Notes under the pieces: model-generated
Seen by the model: the letters and a program-made list of their open reading frames with translations, nothing else
Databases searched by the model: none
What the model was told of the DNA's origin: nothing
Assembly: GCA_028023455.1 (NCBI GenBank)
Contig: JAQFVV010006220.1
Span: forward strand, 8,041,852-8,105,851
Length of the DNA: 64,000 nucleotides
Direction: 5' to 3'
From: Epiperipatus broadwayi
Taxonomy: Eukaryota > Onychophora > Udeonychophora > Euonychophora > Peripatidae
Program-made: the position numbers and the translations under genes
Shown: positions 23,610 through 35,899 of the stretch, piece after piece
Layout of the letters: each line of letters opens with the position of its first letter
How positions within the stretch are numbered: position 1 is the first letter of the stretch

Positions 23610-25075
23610 TCAAAACATACATTTTATTCTATATATTCTAAGATTGGCATACAGATATATCATTATATAATTATCAAGAAAATAAAAAATTTCAAATAAT
23701 CAAAAAGCAGTATAATCAAGAATATTTACTGTCATCTTGTAGAATAATACATCAAATCATAAAAGTTTAGATACTATTTCCAATAATCTTTCATCTTCTC
23801 TGTGCTATCTCTCAGTCTCTTTCAATTTTTTTTTTTTATGTTACTATATTCACTAAGAGGACACATTTATTCATATAATTGATCATCTCATTAGGTTTTA
23901 TAGAATTAGAAATTCAAAGTGTCACAGCTGGATATAATTTTTTCATCTCTTGTTTATACCTCTAATCTTATACTGTTATCATTAGTATATTTCACCATCA
24001 GTTCCATCATTAGCAAGACACTTTTTTTTAATCATAACTTTTTTTTCTATTCAGTTTTGTTTCTTCAGTTTTCTTTTTCAGCTGCTCATTATATATAAAA
24101 GGAGAGCAAGATGTTTAACTGAATCTGAAAGATGATTCATAATTCTAAAGGCAAATGAATCATTCTGAACAACTAACATAAGCTATAGCAAATACTAGCA
24201 GTAACTTTCAAAAGAGTGGCTAGTTTTTAAATCCATCTACAGCAAATTGGATGAAACACATCCATGTTAATGCTCTAATCATAAAGAATAATTATTAATA
24301 TATTTAATTGAGTATTCAAATTTGGGTTAACAAATCAATCATTTTAAAAAAATGATAATAAACTTCAGCTATTAATTAGCTCACATGCTGAAAATTGGAA
24401 TGTTAAAACACCATGAAAAAATAAAAAATATGGTGTTCTCAGATTAGTTAAGTATATTGTATAGATTTTGGAAAGTTAAATGATTGTCACATCATTAGGT
24501 CTGGAAAAAACTTAAAGTATGCAGCTGGTGAAAGATTAAAAAAAAGATTTCTTAGTAAGCTACAAGTATATCTTGATGAAAAACAGATTCATAGCATTTA
24601 CTATTATAATAATCCAAATATATGATTTCATATTAAAATAACACAGATAGTAAAACAGAACAGTTATATAAAAATGTAAACTAATTATTAATGTTGTATT
24701 CATAATGGCATTATTATCAATGGAGAGTGAAAATGGTAATAATGAAACTTATCAAGAATATATCTCATAACCTAAACAAAATTACACACACACACACATT
24801 ATTATATAATCAAATTAAGTAAATATTACTTATTTTTTAAATCCTTAACAGTAATAGTATAATGAATCAAATACTAAAGCATGGAAAGTCTGGAAATAAC
24901 CTATTTTAAAAGAAGCTTTTTAAAGCACTGGACTTCTTCAGCAATGAGAATGCAGTCAAATAATAATTTTAAAAAAGTAGAATCTCTCTGTCAATATATT
25001 ATTTCTTCAACTTATATGTACTTTAAAGTAAAAATTTTAGGTATTCCATTAGCACACATATTCTAAGAAAAACCA
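23610..25075. other. AT-rich non-coding stretch
   Basis: No supported gene. It includes a (CA)8 run near 24,783 and poly-T runs. A 61-codon open frame at 24,881-25,066 shows no family motif and stops just before the LINE. Confidence 0.55.
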
Positions 25076-25099
25076 AAATTTATGGTAGGAAAAAAAAAG

Positions 25100-26600
25100 A
25101 AAAAATACTAATAGAAAGAAAAACTATGAGTACCCAAAAAGAAAAAAAACAAATAAGTTTAAAAAGAAATCTAATGAAATGTTAAATAGTTATGAAAATA
25201 AACCCATTAAAATAATTAGCAACAAGATGGCCATCAATAGAAGCTTAGAATCACAAAAAAACAAATTAAAGCAAAATAGTTACTTTAATAAATTAAGGAA
25301 AACATCTAGTAACCCGGAGCTAAAAAGCAAAAAAGAGGTAAGTAGAGAATTGGAAAAATAATGATAAATAGGAACTCAATGGGAAAAGCAGACATGGAAA
25401 ATAAAAGTAACAAGCAAGCAATATTAGTCTATAAGATAGTAGAGAAAAATAACATTGACTGGGACATTTCCAAGAGATGCAAAAAAAGAAAAGCTGAAAA
25501 TTATAAAAATAATAACGAACAAGATAATTACCTTATAGAAGAACAAAACAAAGAAAAAAATCTAAAAGAGAATCAAATAATGAACAAAATAAAATCGAAC
25601 AAATTGAATTCGCTACATTAACTGATCAAATAGAGGAAGTACAATACACACACAAGCCAACCTCAAAATCATTTGTCAAAACATACTCTTATTGGAAAAA
25701 TATATTCAATAATTGTGTGACACCAAGTACATCAATCTTGAGCTTAATTGTACAAATAAACAATAAAAATGGTGAACACATATTGGATAAACCAGATCTA
25801 GCGAATACTTAAAATTATTGAGTTCACATAATTTAATAGACTCGATAAAGCACACAGCCTTTTTTTCCCACTAGAGGAGTTATCTCAATTGAATATAATA
25901 ATAAAGAACAAAGAGAGCAGAAAAACTGTTATACTAAGCCCAAGGACGGAAAATATATTATAACTCAAAGAGTCCAACCCCTTGGTCTATGGTAGAATTT
26001 TACATACACCACCAACTTTTAATGAAGAGTTCTTCAAAACACAAATAAATATCTATGCAGAAATAATAACCATGGAAAGTGAGATGACTCCAGGCATTGA
26101 ATTCCAAATCCCCACCAACTCATGGAAAATATTACTAAAACTAAAAAAAGGCATCCTAAAAAAGCAATTACATCATAGAATGTTTAAAGACCAAATGCCC
26201 ATATGTATCATATTGAAGGGCAGGCCACCAACTATGTTTCAAATGAAACAGAATGGGGCATATAGCAGTGGGATGTGAAGCCGAAAATTGAATAAAATGC
26301 AACAAATTCAACAGAGATAAACATACATGTAACACTAGGAGTACAAAAACCTGAGCAAACATAGCAGCGAATGAGATAGAAGAAGAATGGGAAGGAAAAG
26401 AGCATGAAGAATTGAATATTGATGAAGTAGTCAAGAAATGTACAATTAAAGTAAAAATAATCACCACATTTAACAAAAATAGAGAAGAAACCGAAAATAA
26501 CAGCAAAGTCAAAGAAACATAAACAACTAAATGTAAACAAAAACAATGAAACAAGTATGGATGAAGAAACTGATATAATAAAAGAAAGCACATTTCCAAT
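25100..26600 (+). pseudogene. LINE ORF1 relic (RNA-binding, gag-like)
   Basis: Basic Lys/Asn-rich fragments (25,179-25,361 and 25,361-25,621) are separated by stops from a conserved-looking block at 25,982-26,278 and the zinc knuckles that follow. ORF1 proteins of this kind coat LINE RNA in the cytoplasm. Several frameshifts are needed to follow it. The Lys/Glu-rich stretch after the knuckles (26,340-26,600) is probably its C-terminus or the ORF1/ORF2 junction. Confidence 0.65.
26226..26340 (+). pseudogene. CCHC zinc knuckles of LINE ORF1
   Basis: One frame gives PTMFQMKQNG. A shift then gives GHIAVGCEAEN, a stop, IKCNKFNRDKHTCN. Two Met codons and the stop occupy positions where Cys is expected, each one base away from a Cys codon. 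The layout C-X2-C-X4-H-X4-C followed by a second Cys cluster is typical of nucleic-acid-binding knuckles in LINE ORF1 proteins. Confidence 0.7.
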
Positions 26601-26739
26601 AAAGTTAAATATAATTAAACCACAAAGGCATAAAGAACCAATAACAAAATTAAGACAAAAATAAATGCTGAAAAAATAAATGAAGATATAATAGATTGCC
26701 AACCCAAAAAAATTCTTAATTGAAAATGAATGTCATAAC

Positions 26740-27362
26740 ATAATAACACCAAATATAAGAGGTATAAATTGCCCAAATAAAATAAATAAAATAACATATA
26801 AAAAACCAAGAATATGATATAGCTATACTAACCGAGACAAAAATAAATCTTAATATGTCCCAATCTATAATGGATAAGTTATCCCATCAAAATACTCTAA
26901 CATAAGACCAGTGCAGGGAATTGCGATGCTAGTTAACATAAATTCAGAAATAGAATCACTTCAAAATACTCTTATTATAAACCAATTCCATAGTAATCTC
27001 CTATCGTTAGCAAAGAACTATAAATTACTTAATAGCAGTCTACTCAACAACAAAGTATAAGGACATTTAAAAAGTCATAAAAATGTACAAAATAAATTTA
27101 TACAAAATCTAGAAATAATAATACTAAAAGAAGATCTAAACTGCACGTACAATAACCTACCAAACCAATTGAAAAATAAAATGCAAGAAATATCATTATA
27201 TCCCATGCAACACAAATATGAATAAAGTGCATATACATTCTTCAATTGCAGATATACAACCTTAATTAATTGATCTAGTCTTTGTCTCTGGATACAAAGT
27301 GAATGAATCAGAAATTACAATATTCATAGTTGGTTTCTCCGATCACCTGAAAGTAAACTGAA
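26740..27362 (+). pseudogene. LINE APE endonuclease relic
   Basis: Motifs are readable across frameshifts. ITPNIRGIN (about 26,741) corresponds to the N-x-RG start. EYDIAILTETKINL (26,810-26,851) contains the catalytic TE. EDLNC (about 27,127) stands where GDFN is expected. FSDHLKV (27,335-27,355) is the terminal SDH motif. Together these identify the apurinic/apyrimidinic-type endonuclease that nicks target DNA for target-primed reverse transcription. Confidence 0.8.
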
Positions 27363-27442
27363 AATCAATGACTATAAAATAAACAGAAAACAATATCTAT
27401 TTTTGATAAACAAAATAATAAGAGATAATATAAAATTAAAAA

Positions 27443-28882
27443 TTGATCAAATGTCAAATATATTGGTCACCCTACACTACTATACATGTGAGACCAAATT
27501 GCCACCAATGCATTGCCTGGTATAAAATAAAAAAAGAGATTACTGAAGAATGCAAAAAAGCATCGCAAAGAAATTTAACTAATAACCAATTGAAAAACCA
27601 TATAATAGAAATACAAAACCTACTCCAAGATCTTAAAAAACTAAAACCCAATCATCATTTAATTATTAACTTACAAAAAGTGCTTGATAAAATATATCAA
27701 TTACTGAAGCAAGAAATCCAAACAATAAGGTTCCGAAAATTAATCCAAAATCTTGGTAAAATCTCCAAACCAATGACAAATTATGCCAGGATATATATAC
27801 CACACACAAAAGGAATTAATACAATGAAAACTGAAGAAGGTAAATCAGTATTGGGTATAATGGTAGATGAGAAAATGCTGGAAATGATAAAACTAAAATT
27901 TGGTGAAAGAAATACCAGTATAAAGGAATATAAAAGCATAACCCTAGAAAAACCCAAACAATATATAACAAAGCAAGAAATCCAGACAGAGATAGATAAA
28001 CTAAAAATGAACATAACATTGGCGAATGTCAAAATACCAGCCACAATTTATAAAATATTAAGTTACACAATACACGCAATGTGGAAATATTTCAACCAAA
28101 TGTGTAGTGAAAGAATAAACTAGCCATACATGAATAATAGTGGTGTTTAGACTAAAAAAAGATAAACTGATACAAATACCTAAATTAGAAGAAATGAGAC
28201 ATACATCAATAGAAGGTATAGACTTTAAAATTCTTGGGAGAGGATACTACTAAAGAGATTGCACAAGTTGGTGAGCTCCAAGATCTCAGCAGCCCACCAT
28301 GCAATAAAAGGAAAAAGAGCAGTTAATGCAGTTATTGGGATCCAAGAAGCAATAAAATATGTGAAGGAACAAAAACTAACACAATATTATGCTATCAAAG
28401 TTTGATTATAAGTATTGGTCGTACTTAATAAACGCAATAAATGAACTAATACCTGAACACACATACATGGTAAATGCAATAAAAAATTACTTAAGTAATA
28501 GTATATCCTTAAAAAAATTATATGAGGAAATCTAACTCCTTTAGTCCCAAAGAGAGAATCCCACAAGGATCACAACTAGTGGCTCTCTTGTTTGCAATCT
28601 ATTTTCACCCAATGATTAAAGAAATACAAAACAAAGTTCCAGGCAAATATCTACCACACTTGAGTGTAAAAATTCAAACAATTGCATTCACTTATGACAT
28701 GGTAATAATATTCCAAGATATTTACAACATGCAAATTATTATCAACATACTTGAAAAGTTTCAAAAACAAATAGGATCAATAATACAACCATCCAAATCA
28801 GCCGCATGGCAATTAGCAACTGGGAAAAAAATTCCCAGTGATTTCCAAGCAAATCCATCAATGTTCCTAGGAATACCTTAAT
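27443..28882 (+). pseudogene. LINE reverse transcriptase relic
   Basis: An open piece of 226 codons (27,443-28,123) holds the region before the RT core. The core continues with QYYAIK(F)DY-like sequence near 28,383 (motif A, normally ending in Asp), then IPQGSQLVALLFAIYFHP at about 28,558 (motif B, normally GIPQGSPLSPLLF). The catalytic box reads AFTYDMVIIF at 28,684-28,713, where A-x-x-A/YADD is expected, so the second Asp has become Met. The enzyme would copy LINE RNA at the nicked target; this copy is dead. Confidence 0.85.
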
Positions 28883-28899
28883 ACCAATCGAAAACAAAG

Positions 28900-29866
28900 A
28901 TGAACATATATTTAAACAAGCTAATCATTCATAAAATAGCCGAAAAAATAAATAACTTTCCATTCATAAAACTATATGAAGTAACTAGAGCCAAAATATT
29001 TAATGGAATAGTCACAGGAATATTAAATTACAATGGCCCTTGGATAAACCTATACAACAATACAGTAAATGAAATAAACAGAATAGCAAAAAAGTACATT
29101 TGGGGAAGGACAACAAAAATAATATTTACAATTACCAATTAATAAAGGAAGGCTCAATGTAATAGATCTAAGAAAATATGTGTCATTTATTAAAACAAAA
29201 ACTCCAATAAATGTAATAAAGAGTAAAACTTTCAATTCGCCAGAATGCGACATGAAACTGTATAAAAGGATGGAAAAAGAAACAAGATCCTTTGTGGTTG
29301 ATTTACTTATAGCATATAAGAAATTACAAGATGAGCTAAATATGCCTAATTTAGAAGGGCTAAAATACAATATCCTTAAAAAAAGTAACAAGTATCAGGA
29401 AAAATCATGGCTAAACAAATCCATAAGTATAGAGTTCTAAGAAACTTTCAGTCAGTCTGTACACCCCAAAAATACATGAAAACCATCTATAAATTGATAA
29501 ATGGGATACATCCCATGACAATGCTTTTAAATAAAAAACTACGTATGAATCTAGAACCAGGGTGTACAACCTGTAAAAACCGCAAAAAAAACCTTTGCAC
29601 ACCTAGTCGAAGAATATAGAGCTTTTAAACAAATAAGGATAAAAGTATTCAAGACACCAATCATTAATCTAAAAGATATGATTAACAAATACATCAAGAG
29701 ATTTGATCCACACAATGTTATGGTACTTATCCACACAATTAGAACAATATGGGAAATAAGATGTTCATTAATATTCGATGATAAAAAATATAATTGGATT
29801 AAAAAACTAGATAATGGATGGGAAAAATACTTTGAGCAATTCTTAAAATACCAAGAAAACAAATGA
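28900..29866 (+). pseudogene. LINE ORF2 C-terminal region with Cys cluster
   Basis: After the RT core the frame gives the thumb-like piece ending KYIWG (28,900-29,110), then GRLNVIDLRKYVSF and further segments to 29,445. Next is a Cys cluster GCTTCKNRK (about 29,551) followed in a shifted frame by TFAHLVEEYRAFKQIR, the layout of zf-RVT-type C-terminal zinc domains (C-x2-C...H...E/C). The last piece (29,678-29,866) has two Trp-rich helices (TIRTIWEIR, NGWEKYFEQF). Function is presumed RNA or DNA binding. Confidence 0.7.
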
Positions 29867-30199
29867 TTAAAAGCTGGGGAGGAGCAGCACCCACAGCATG
29901 CAAAATATGGCAATAAATAAGTTATGAAAAAAAGATATACAATGGACAAAGGCATAATTGCAAACAGCCAAAGTGTGACACCCAATTACTAACACCCACT
30001 TATTAAGCTTAATATAAGAACATATAATTTGTTAAACTAATGTATAAAAAATTGTAAATAACCAAAAACAAAAAAAAGACTGGAAAACAACAAAATCTTG
30101 TAAATATGTATATATAATGTCCTTTAATAAAGGTAAATACTTAAAATAAAATAAAAAATTAATTTTAAGGAAGATAAATTATACAAATTATTAAACTTC

Positions 30200-31220
30200 A
30201 CTCTCAGCTTTATTCCTTTAAAGAAATAAAATTTGCATTTTCTAAATAAGACTCTTTTTACTTTTTATACCTTCTAGTATTGAAATTATAGCAAATTCTC
30301 TTTATTTAATTTTTTTTTTTTTTTTTGCATTTTTATTTTTTTATATTATAGTTTTCTCTGATAGATAAAAAATATATGATTACAAATTATAAAGAATTTT
30401 GTAAACAAACTGTAAATAAAATTATAATTTCTGTGAATAATTTATTTGATAAAGCAATTTCGTTAATAACATTCTCTCAATTCTTTTCGATAAATAGATA
30501 ATTATTCAAAGATAATAATAAAAATATAATTTTAATGGATAGTGCACAAATTTTAAAACATATATTACATTTATATATAAGTAAATATGTTCATAAAATC
30601 ATTCATAGTAGCTTTATCCACAGCAATGATCTCCAGATTATTCAGATTTCCTCCAAATTCATTACTGCCATCAAAAATATTTTAATTGATGTTTTTGTTT
30701 TTAGCTTTTTTCATTATAGTCTTTTATATAATCTTTGTTTCTTCAAATGTGATATACTATATTTAATGACATTTTCTATCAAACAAAATCAAGCTTTATT
30801 TTTATCTCATAAATTTCTTGAAAAAGTTTTAATTTTCTGTGTTTATTTCTATCTTCAATATATTTAGAAATGTTGTTATAATATTGCTTTTTATGTTCCT
30901 GATTGATGTTTGGAATTTCCTATTCAGTTGCTCCAAATAAGTTTGGTTTCTTTCCATTGCAATTTTTACTCTATACTTTGACATAAATTTTTATTTTTCA
31001 TATTGGTTAATTATTTCTTAAATTCATGTTTAACTATTTCCTTTATTTCCATTCATACATCATTTGGTTATCTATAAACTCAAACTGATTTCTATTATTC
31101 ATAAAAGCAATATGTAAATTGTCAAAATTATTTTTAAGTTGATGGATAAATTAAAGCTTCAGTTGAAGTATAGACATGGGTAATTCATAAAATTATCTTC
31201 AGATGTACACAAATTTATCT
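30200..31220 (-). pseudogene. coding-like relic on the minus strand, family unknown
   Basis: The plus strand has a T-rich 110-codon open frame, but the minus strand reads more like protein in several short frames. Pieces are MERNQTYLEQLNRKF and SIRNIKSNIITTF (about 30,870-30,955), ISKYIEDRNKHRKLKLFQEI (about 30,795-30,865) and SNEFGGNLNNLEIIAVDKAT (about 30,610-30,670). These are hydrophilic and helix-forming, with stops and shifts between them. This suggests a decayed retroposed gene or LINE segment inserted in reverse. I do not recognise a family. Confidence 0.3.
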
Positions 31221-34200
31221 AGTAATACTATATAGTTATATAGGGGAGCTGTACTTGGAAATATCTTTGATGCAATGTTTTATTTTACTTATTTATTCAT
31301 AATTTTTAAATGAAGTACACAGCAGTAGTTTATAAGTGTTTATAAGAAAAAAACTGTGATCTGCACCAATATTATTGTATTATTGTTGCTATCAGATAAT
31401 CATTGGTAATGAGGCATTGAGAAAATATAAAATATAGCAGAACAAGTAGGAATAAAATAAGGCAATAGAAGTAATATAATAATAAAAAAAAAAGATTTTT
31501 CTTATGCAGATTGTTAGAAGAGGGGGAAAAAACTCATTATAGATTTCAGTATAAAACCAGGAATATAATAAAAAAAATCAAATAGATTGTACTTAGCTAT
31601 AATACTCTGGGTTTATTAAACCCAACTGATTATACTTATAAGATCATGATGGTATATATGATTGTGTGATTTTTGGAAGAAATAGGTGACATAGTTTAAA
31701 AGAAAAGATCTGTTTTTGGTTGAAATGCATATTAAATAATTGTTTAAATATTTTTTGTTATGCCTATAGTCATTTGTTTAAAATAAAAGTAACTATTATA
31801 ATAAATTCTAAGATAAATGTAAATATGTTTGGCAAATTAAAATATCACCAATGGTGATCCTCTGGGGCATATTTTGTAGCTTTGGCATATCTGCCTTTGA
31901 TCAAACTATAATATTTATTAATATGCACATTCTAAAAAATGGTATTTAATATATTAATTAGTTCATGCACTTAAAACTAGCTTGATATACTCAAAGCCAT
32001 AACTGGAACTAGCCTTTTTGACTAGAGATGATCTTATACTCACCTTCCCTCTCTAAAAATCCTAATAAAAGTCTAACTTTTAATTTTATCTCTGTTATCT
32101 TTTTTGTCTTTGTCTATTTGTTCTGTTTTCTAAAGCTGCAAAATAAAAACATACAAATCATTAAATAATAATAAATAAATAGATTCCCAAAGTTATAGTA
32201 GTAATTCCAAAAACTAGAAATCAAACAAAAAAGGACAAAAATGTTAAAAAAGACAGAGTAATATACACTGGCAAAATATATTGAAAAAGGAAGTAAGAAT
32301 AAATAAAACACACAAAAAAAGATATTTTTTTGTTTTTTTCACTTTCGTGTGAACAATTTAATAGTTGCCTGCCAAGAAATAGATAATTCCTAATTCAAAA
32401 CATCAGACATGAAAACATTTAAGAAAAATTGTATCACAAAGACATCAGAAATCAAAATGCATATGATGATATCAAATTTGTCCTGAACTTTCCCCCCCCC
32501 CCCAAAAAAAAAACAGTAGAAGCTGATAATTTAGCATCAGAAATGCTGTCCAAATTATACAAATTAGTTTTGAAATACATTGATTTACTGATTAGAGAAG
32601 ATCCATTTACATTCATGTATTAAAAAACTTATGAAAAGAATGTACAAAAATTTATTTTTATATTATAACAATAAAATTAAGCTGAAAATAATATATTGCA
32701 GCTTTAGGTAGAAAAAAGAGCTACTAACATATACAAAACTGAATTAAGAAAAAGCAGAACAAGATAAATATCTTATGTTTAAAAAAATAGCAAAAAAAGT
32801 CACTTGCCTATATTAAATTATGAAGCAATCTACAACTATTAGAAAAATCATACACATGACATAGTAACACAATACCTATTTATTATAACTGCTACTTTAT
32901 ACATTTTATTGTGATTTAATACTCTGCTATTTTTGAATATTACTATTAACAATTATTTTTGGCAATAGCTAATTATATGTACAAATAATTCAATAACTAT
33001 AATCAATGTTTTTATTTTAGATTTGGGTACTTCTGCAATAAACAGTATTGTATTGATTTATTTTGAAATACTATTTAAAAATCAATTTCATTAGTTCCTA
33101 CAAAAACCTGACACAGAATATAATTGCTTCATCACTTTTGGCTTTAATTTTTCACTGAATAAATAAAAATAGAAAAAAATATTAGACAATAATAATAAAT
33201 ATTTAAAAACTATAAATTACATTAATTTAGAAATTATGAATAAATTCTTTAAACTGTCTAATGAAAAAGCAATAATAAAAGCTTAGTCAATTTTCCATTC
33301 TCTTTTACATACTATTTCTTTTAATTTCCATTACAAAGATAAATCTAATATTAGACATATATAAATCATAAAATGTATAAATATTTCATCTTCTGACTTC
33401 AGGCAAAGCTTTACATAATTACTTTAAAAAAAAAAACTGCTGATATCAACAAAAAAATCAATATACCACACAAATAGGTATATTGTTAACATTCAAACTT
33501 ATAAAAAGACATATTCCTTTTATGTTTAAAAAATTAAATACTGCCTAAACGTATATTGAAATAGTTTTATCCACCTGCCTGTTTCACGTATTTTACCCCC
33601 ATACCTATCTCTATGCCAGGTTTAAACCCTCTCAGAGTAGCCATTTAAACAACCTCAAATTAATATATATATATATATGCAAAATTGCATATATATATGC
33701 CAACGGTAAGTCTGTAATTTAAAAGTATACGTATATATTACAGATATGTATTCATTTTATATTTCTAGTTTAAAAAATATTTTAGTTTAAATTGTATATA
33801 TGCCATTTCCGTTGTTATTCTGCATATATGGTAATAAAATTAGTTTTCCACTAATTAGCAAAGTAACTTTTCCAAAGTAACTTTTAATTTTTATAAATGA
33901 CTTTTAAATTAGGTCACGCAATAGTCCTAAAATAGCGTGAACTTGACTTTATAAATCTAAAATGTTAATAACAAAATTCACAGAATTTTATAACATTGTC
34001 ACAATAAACAGGAAAAAAAAGCAGAAAAACAAAATCTAAATTAGTTGTCATAATTAAAAATGTTTTTGTAAAATGAAGTAATGGGTTTTTCTACTAGCTT
34101 TAGCAATTAAATATATTTTTCTAAAATAAATAAATGGACTTTTCAGCTATGGACAAGCTTGTAAAAATAAACAGGTGGCCAGAGTTAGAAAGATATAAAT

Positions 34201-34320
34201 ACTTAAAGTTTTGTTGCCAAGGATCAATCATATATATAATAAGTGAATTGTAATCAAAACCCATGTTCGTTTTATCTTCAAAATGGTGGGGTAGTCCGGC
34301 AATCACTCACCGCCTCCTGT
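31220..34320. other. AT-rich non-coding stretch
   Basis: No gene is supported. It contains C12 followed by A10 at 32,492-32,513, and TA-rich palindromes around 33,662-33,700. A 64-codon open frame at 32,429-32,623 spans the C/A run and is not convincing. Confidence 0.5.
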
Positions 34321-34326
34321 CCTTAC

Positions 34327-34456
34327 CGGATGGGAAAAAACTTTGGTCCAATAAAATATAATGCCGTACACAAGTAAAGCAGCCTGTGGAAAAATCTCCA
34401 TTACTTTAAATCATCACCAAAATTGTCAACTTATTATCCTCCCAAGTGCCTAGAAA
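34327..34456 (-). CDS. possible start-codon exon of an unknown membrane protein
   Basis: On the minus strand a pyrimidine-rich acceptor (GTCTGTTGTCTTCATTGCAG) is followed by about 55 bases of 5'UTR and an ATG at 34,401 with G at -3 and +4, a good initiation context. The 25 codons read MEIFPQAALLVYGIIF, then YWTKVFSHP, and stop in phase at a GTAAGG donor. A second, stronger-looking donor (GTGAGT) lies about 20 bases further. Residues 6-20 are hydrophobic, as in a signal anchor. All frames upstream of the ATG are closed, consistent with UTR. Downstream exons were not found, and the protein is not recognised. CCAAT boxes and an octamer palindrome lie 430-650 bases upstream. This could be chance, but start context, acceptor and donor agree. 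Confidence 0.35.
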
Positions 34457-34825
34457 CTGCAATGAAGACAACAGACTGGTAAATTGATAAATTTTCACTC
34501 AGAGCTCTGTTCATAAACTGTGACTTTCAATTCTTTCTTTTAAAAGCTAGCTATTTATTAAATCTGCCTTTCCCAAACACCTTTCCTAAGATCTGCAAAG
34601 AAAACTGTTAAATGCTAATGTTTGAATCTTGTCCGATTGTAACACTTGTGATATTGAATTCTCTTTTACAATGTAAAACTCTAATAATCTATTTTAAACT
34701 AAATGTATAATTTTCTGTGGTCTTTTATACCTATTTCTAATCTATTCAATTTATTCTACAATTTCATTTATTCTACAATTTTATCATTTTAATATTATAT
34801 GTATTTAATCTTTCAATAGGGTTCA

Positions 34826-34839
34826 ATGCAAATTTGCAT
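34826..34839. promoter_or_regulatory. palindromic octamer (POU-type) site
   Basis: ATGCAAATTTGCAT is a perfect 14-bp palindrome made of the octamer ATGCAAAT overlapping its own reverse complement. It lies about 425 bases upstream of the candidate minus-strand start codon. POU factors bind the octamer; use here is inference. Confidence 0.35.
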
Positions 34840-35005
34840 CAGAGGCTTTGGATCGCTCTAAATTGGACATTTTTTGAGTTACAGTGATGATATTATACTC
34901 ATTGGAAAGCTTAGAAAAAGTCCCGTAAGATGCTGCCCTTTCTTGAATTATTTTACAAGTAAAAAATTAATACTAGGAGTGTTTTAAGTTTAACAAAAGA
35001 AGAAG

Positions 35006-35055
35006 GCCAATGCTGATTGGCTGGGCCATCCATTCTCAATGGTTATTGGCTGATG
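35006..35055. promoter_or_regulatory. cluster of CCAAT/ATTGG boxes
   Basis: GGCCAATGCTGATTGGCTGG and GGTTATTGGCTGATG place one CCAAT and two ATTGG motifs within 50 bases. Two more lie at 35,686 (GACCAATT) and 35,719 (GGCCAATA). Such clusters mark NF-Y-type promoters. The candidate start exon at 34.4 kb lies downstream on the minus strand. Confidence 0.35.
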
Positions 35056-35094
35056 ATTCCGATAAATATTTTTTCACCGCTGAAAATGAAAATA

Positions 35095-35440
35095 TATGTT
35101 TTAGAGTGTTTTTTTTTATTATTTTTCATACATATTATAAATTATTTTCATAAAATCTGCTGAAAATATAGTTATTTTACAAAAGTAGTAAGGTTTTGTT
35201 AAAAAATTGTATACTTTACACGATTGTAAATTGAAAAAGAAACCAGAGATAGCAATAATTTTGACATTCTGTCAAGAGTTTAGTTACCCCAAGCTGTTTA
35301 TTTGATTTTCAAACAAAGATTAATGTTTTAGAATATGTTTTTGGCATTTATTTACATATTATAATGTATTTTGGCTAAAATATACTGAAAATATAATTAT
35401 TTTTAGAAAAACACTAAGATTTTACTAAAAAATTCTTAAA
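35095..35440. repeat. diverged direct repeat, about 230 bp apart
   Basis: Blocks at about 35,099-35,210 and 35,330-35,438 share TGTTTTAGA, CATATTATAA, CTGAAAATATA(G/A)TTATTTT and AAGRTTTTRYTAAAAAATT. An old tandem duplication. Confidence 0.55.
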
Positions 35441-35899
35441 AAATTCGTAACGTAAATCTGGGAGGGATATAAATGATGTTTACATTGCTTGTAATTTGCT
35501 CGTAATATTTTCTTTGATTTTATGCTTTTGAATATTTCTATAAAATACAAATAAAAATATATTTTTGAAAAAACTTTTGTTTACTTTTCTAACATTACAA
35601 ATAATTAATATACGTTTTGCAAATGAAACTAAAATTATAATAATATTAAAAGATGAAAATATTTCTATCAAAGAGTTTGTAAATTGACCAATTAAAAGTT
35701 CCGAGTTTTACCTCACTTGGCCAATAATGAAATGACCTTCTGAAAGGTTAATATGCCAAATGACTCGAAACCAGGAGTATTTATAAGTATAATTTTAGCT
35801 TATCAATCTGCGAAGCTAATTTCAAATCTTCGCTATAATAAATATTAAATAATTGAATTATTATTTTTCTCACTCGCTGTTTAGAGATTATGTTATTAT

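Larger units (their letters stand above)
25075..30160 (+). mobile_element. decayed, near full-length APE-type LINE
   Basis: In order on the plus strand: a Lys-rich ORF1 with CCHC zinc knuckles, an apurinic/apyrimidinic-type endonuclease, a reverse transcriptase, and a C-terminal Cys/His cluster. It ends with a short hairpin CCTTTAATAAAGG and an A-rich tail (TTAAAATAAAATAAAA) near 30,150. This is the full domain set of a two-ORF non-LTR retrotransposon at about the expected 5 kb. Stops and frameshifts occur every 100-400 bases, so it is inactive. No clear target duplication is visible. The coding strand is A-rich, which explains the long Phe/Leu-rich open frames on the opposite strand. The clade cannot be fixed by eye. 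Confidence 0.9.

Noticed and set aside
26168-26809. Overlapping Phe/Leu/Ile-rich minus-strand open frames
   Set aside because: They are the reverse of the A-rich LINE ORF1 coding strand and have no motif.
27781-28044. Minus-strand hydrophobic open frames
   Set aside because: Shadows of the LINE ORF2 on the plus strand.
29050-29985. Several minus-strand open frames of 63-144 codons
   Set aside because: Shadows of the LINE ORF2 C-terminal region; hydrophobic composition comes from reversed A-rich codons.
32429-32623. 64-codon open frame with a poly-Pro/Lys stretch
   Set aside because: The Pro/Lys run is a C12-A10 homopolymer; the remaining sequence has no motif or start context.
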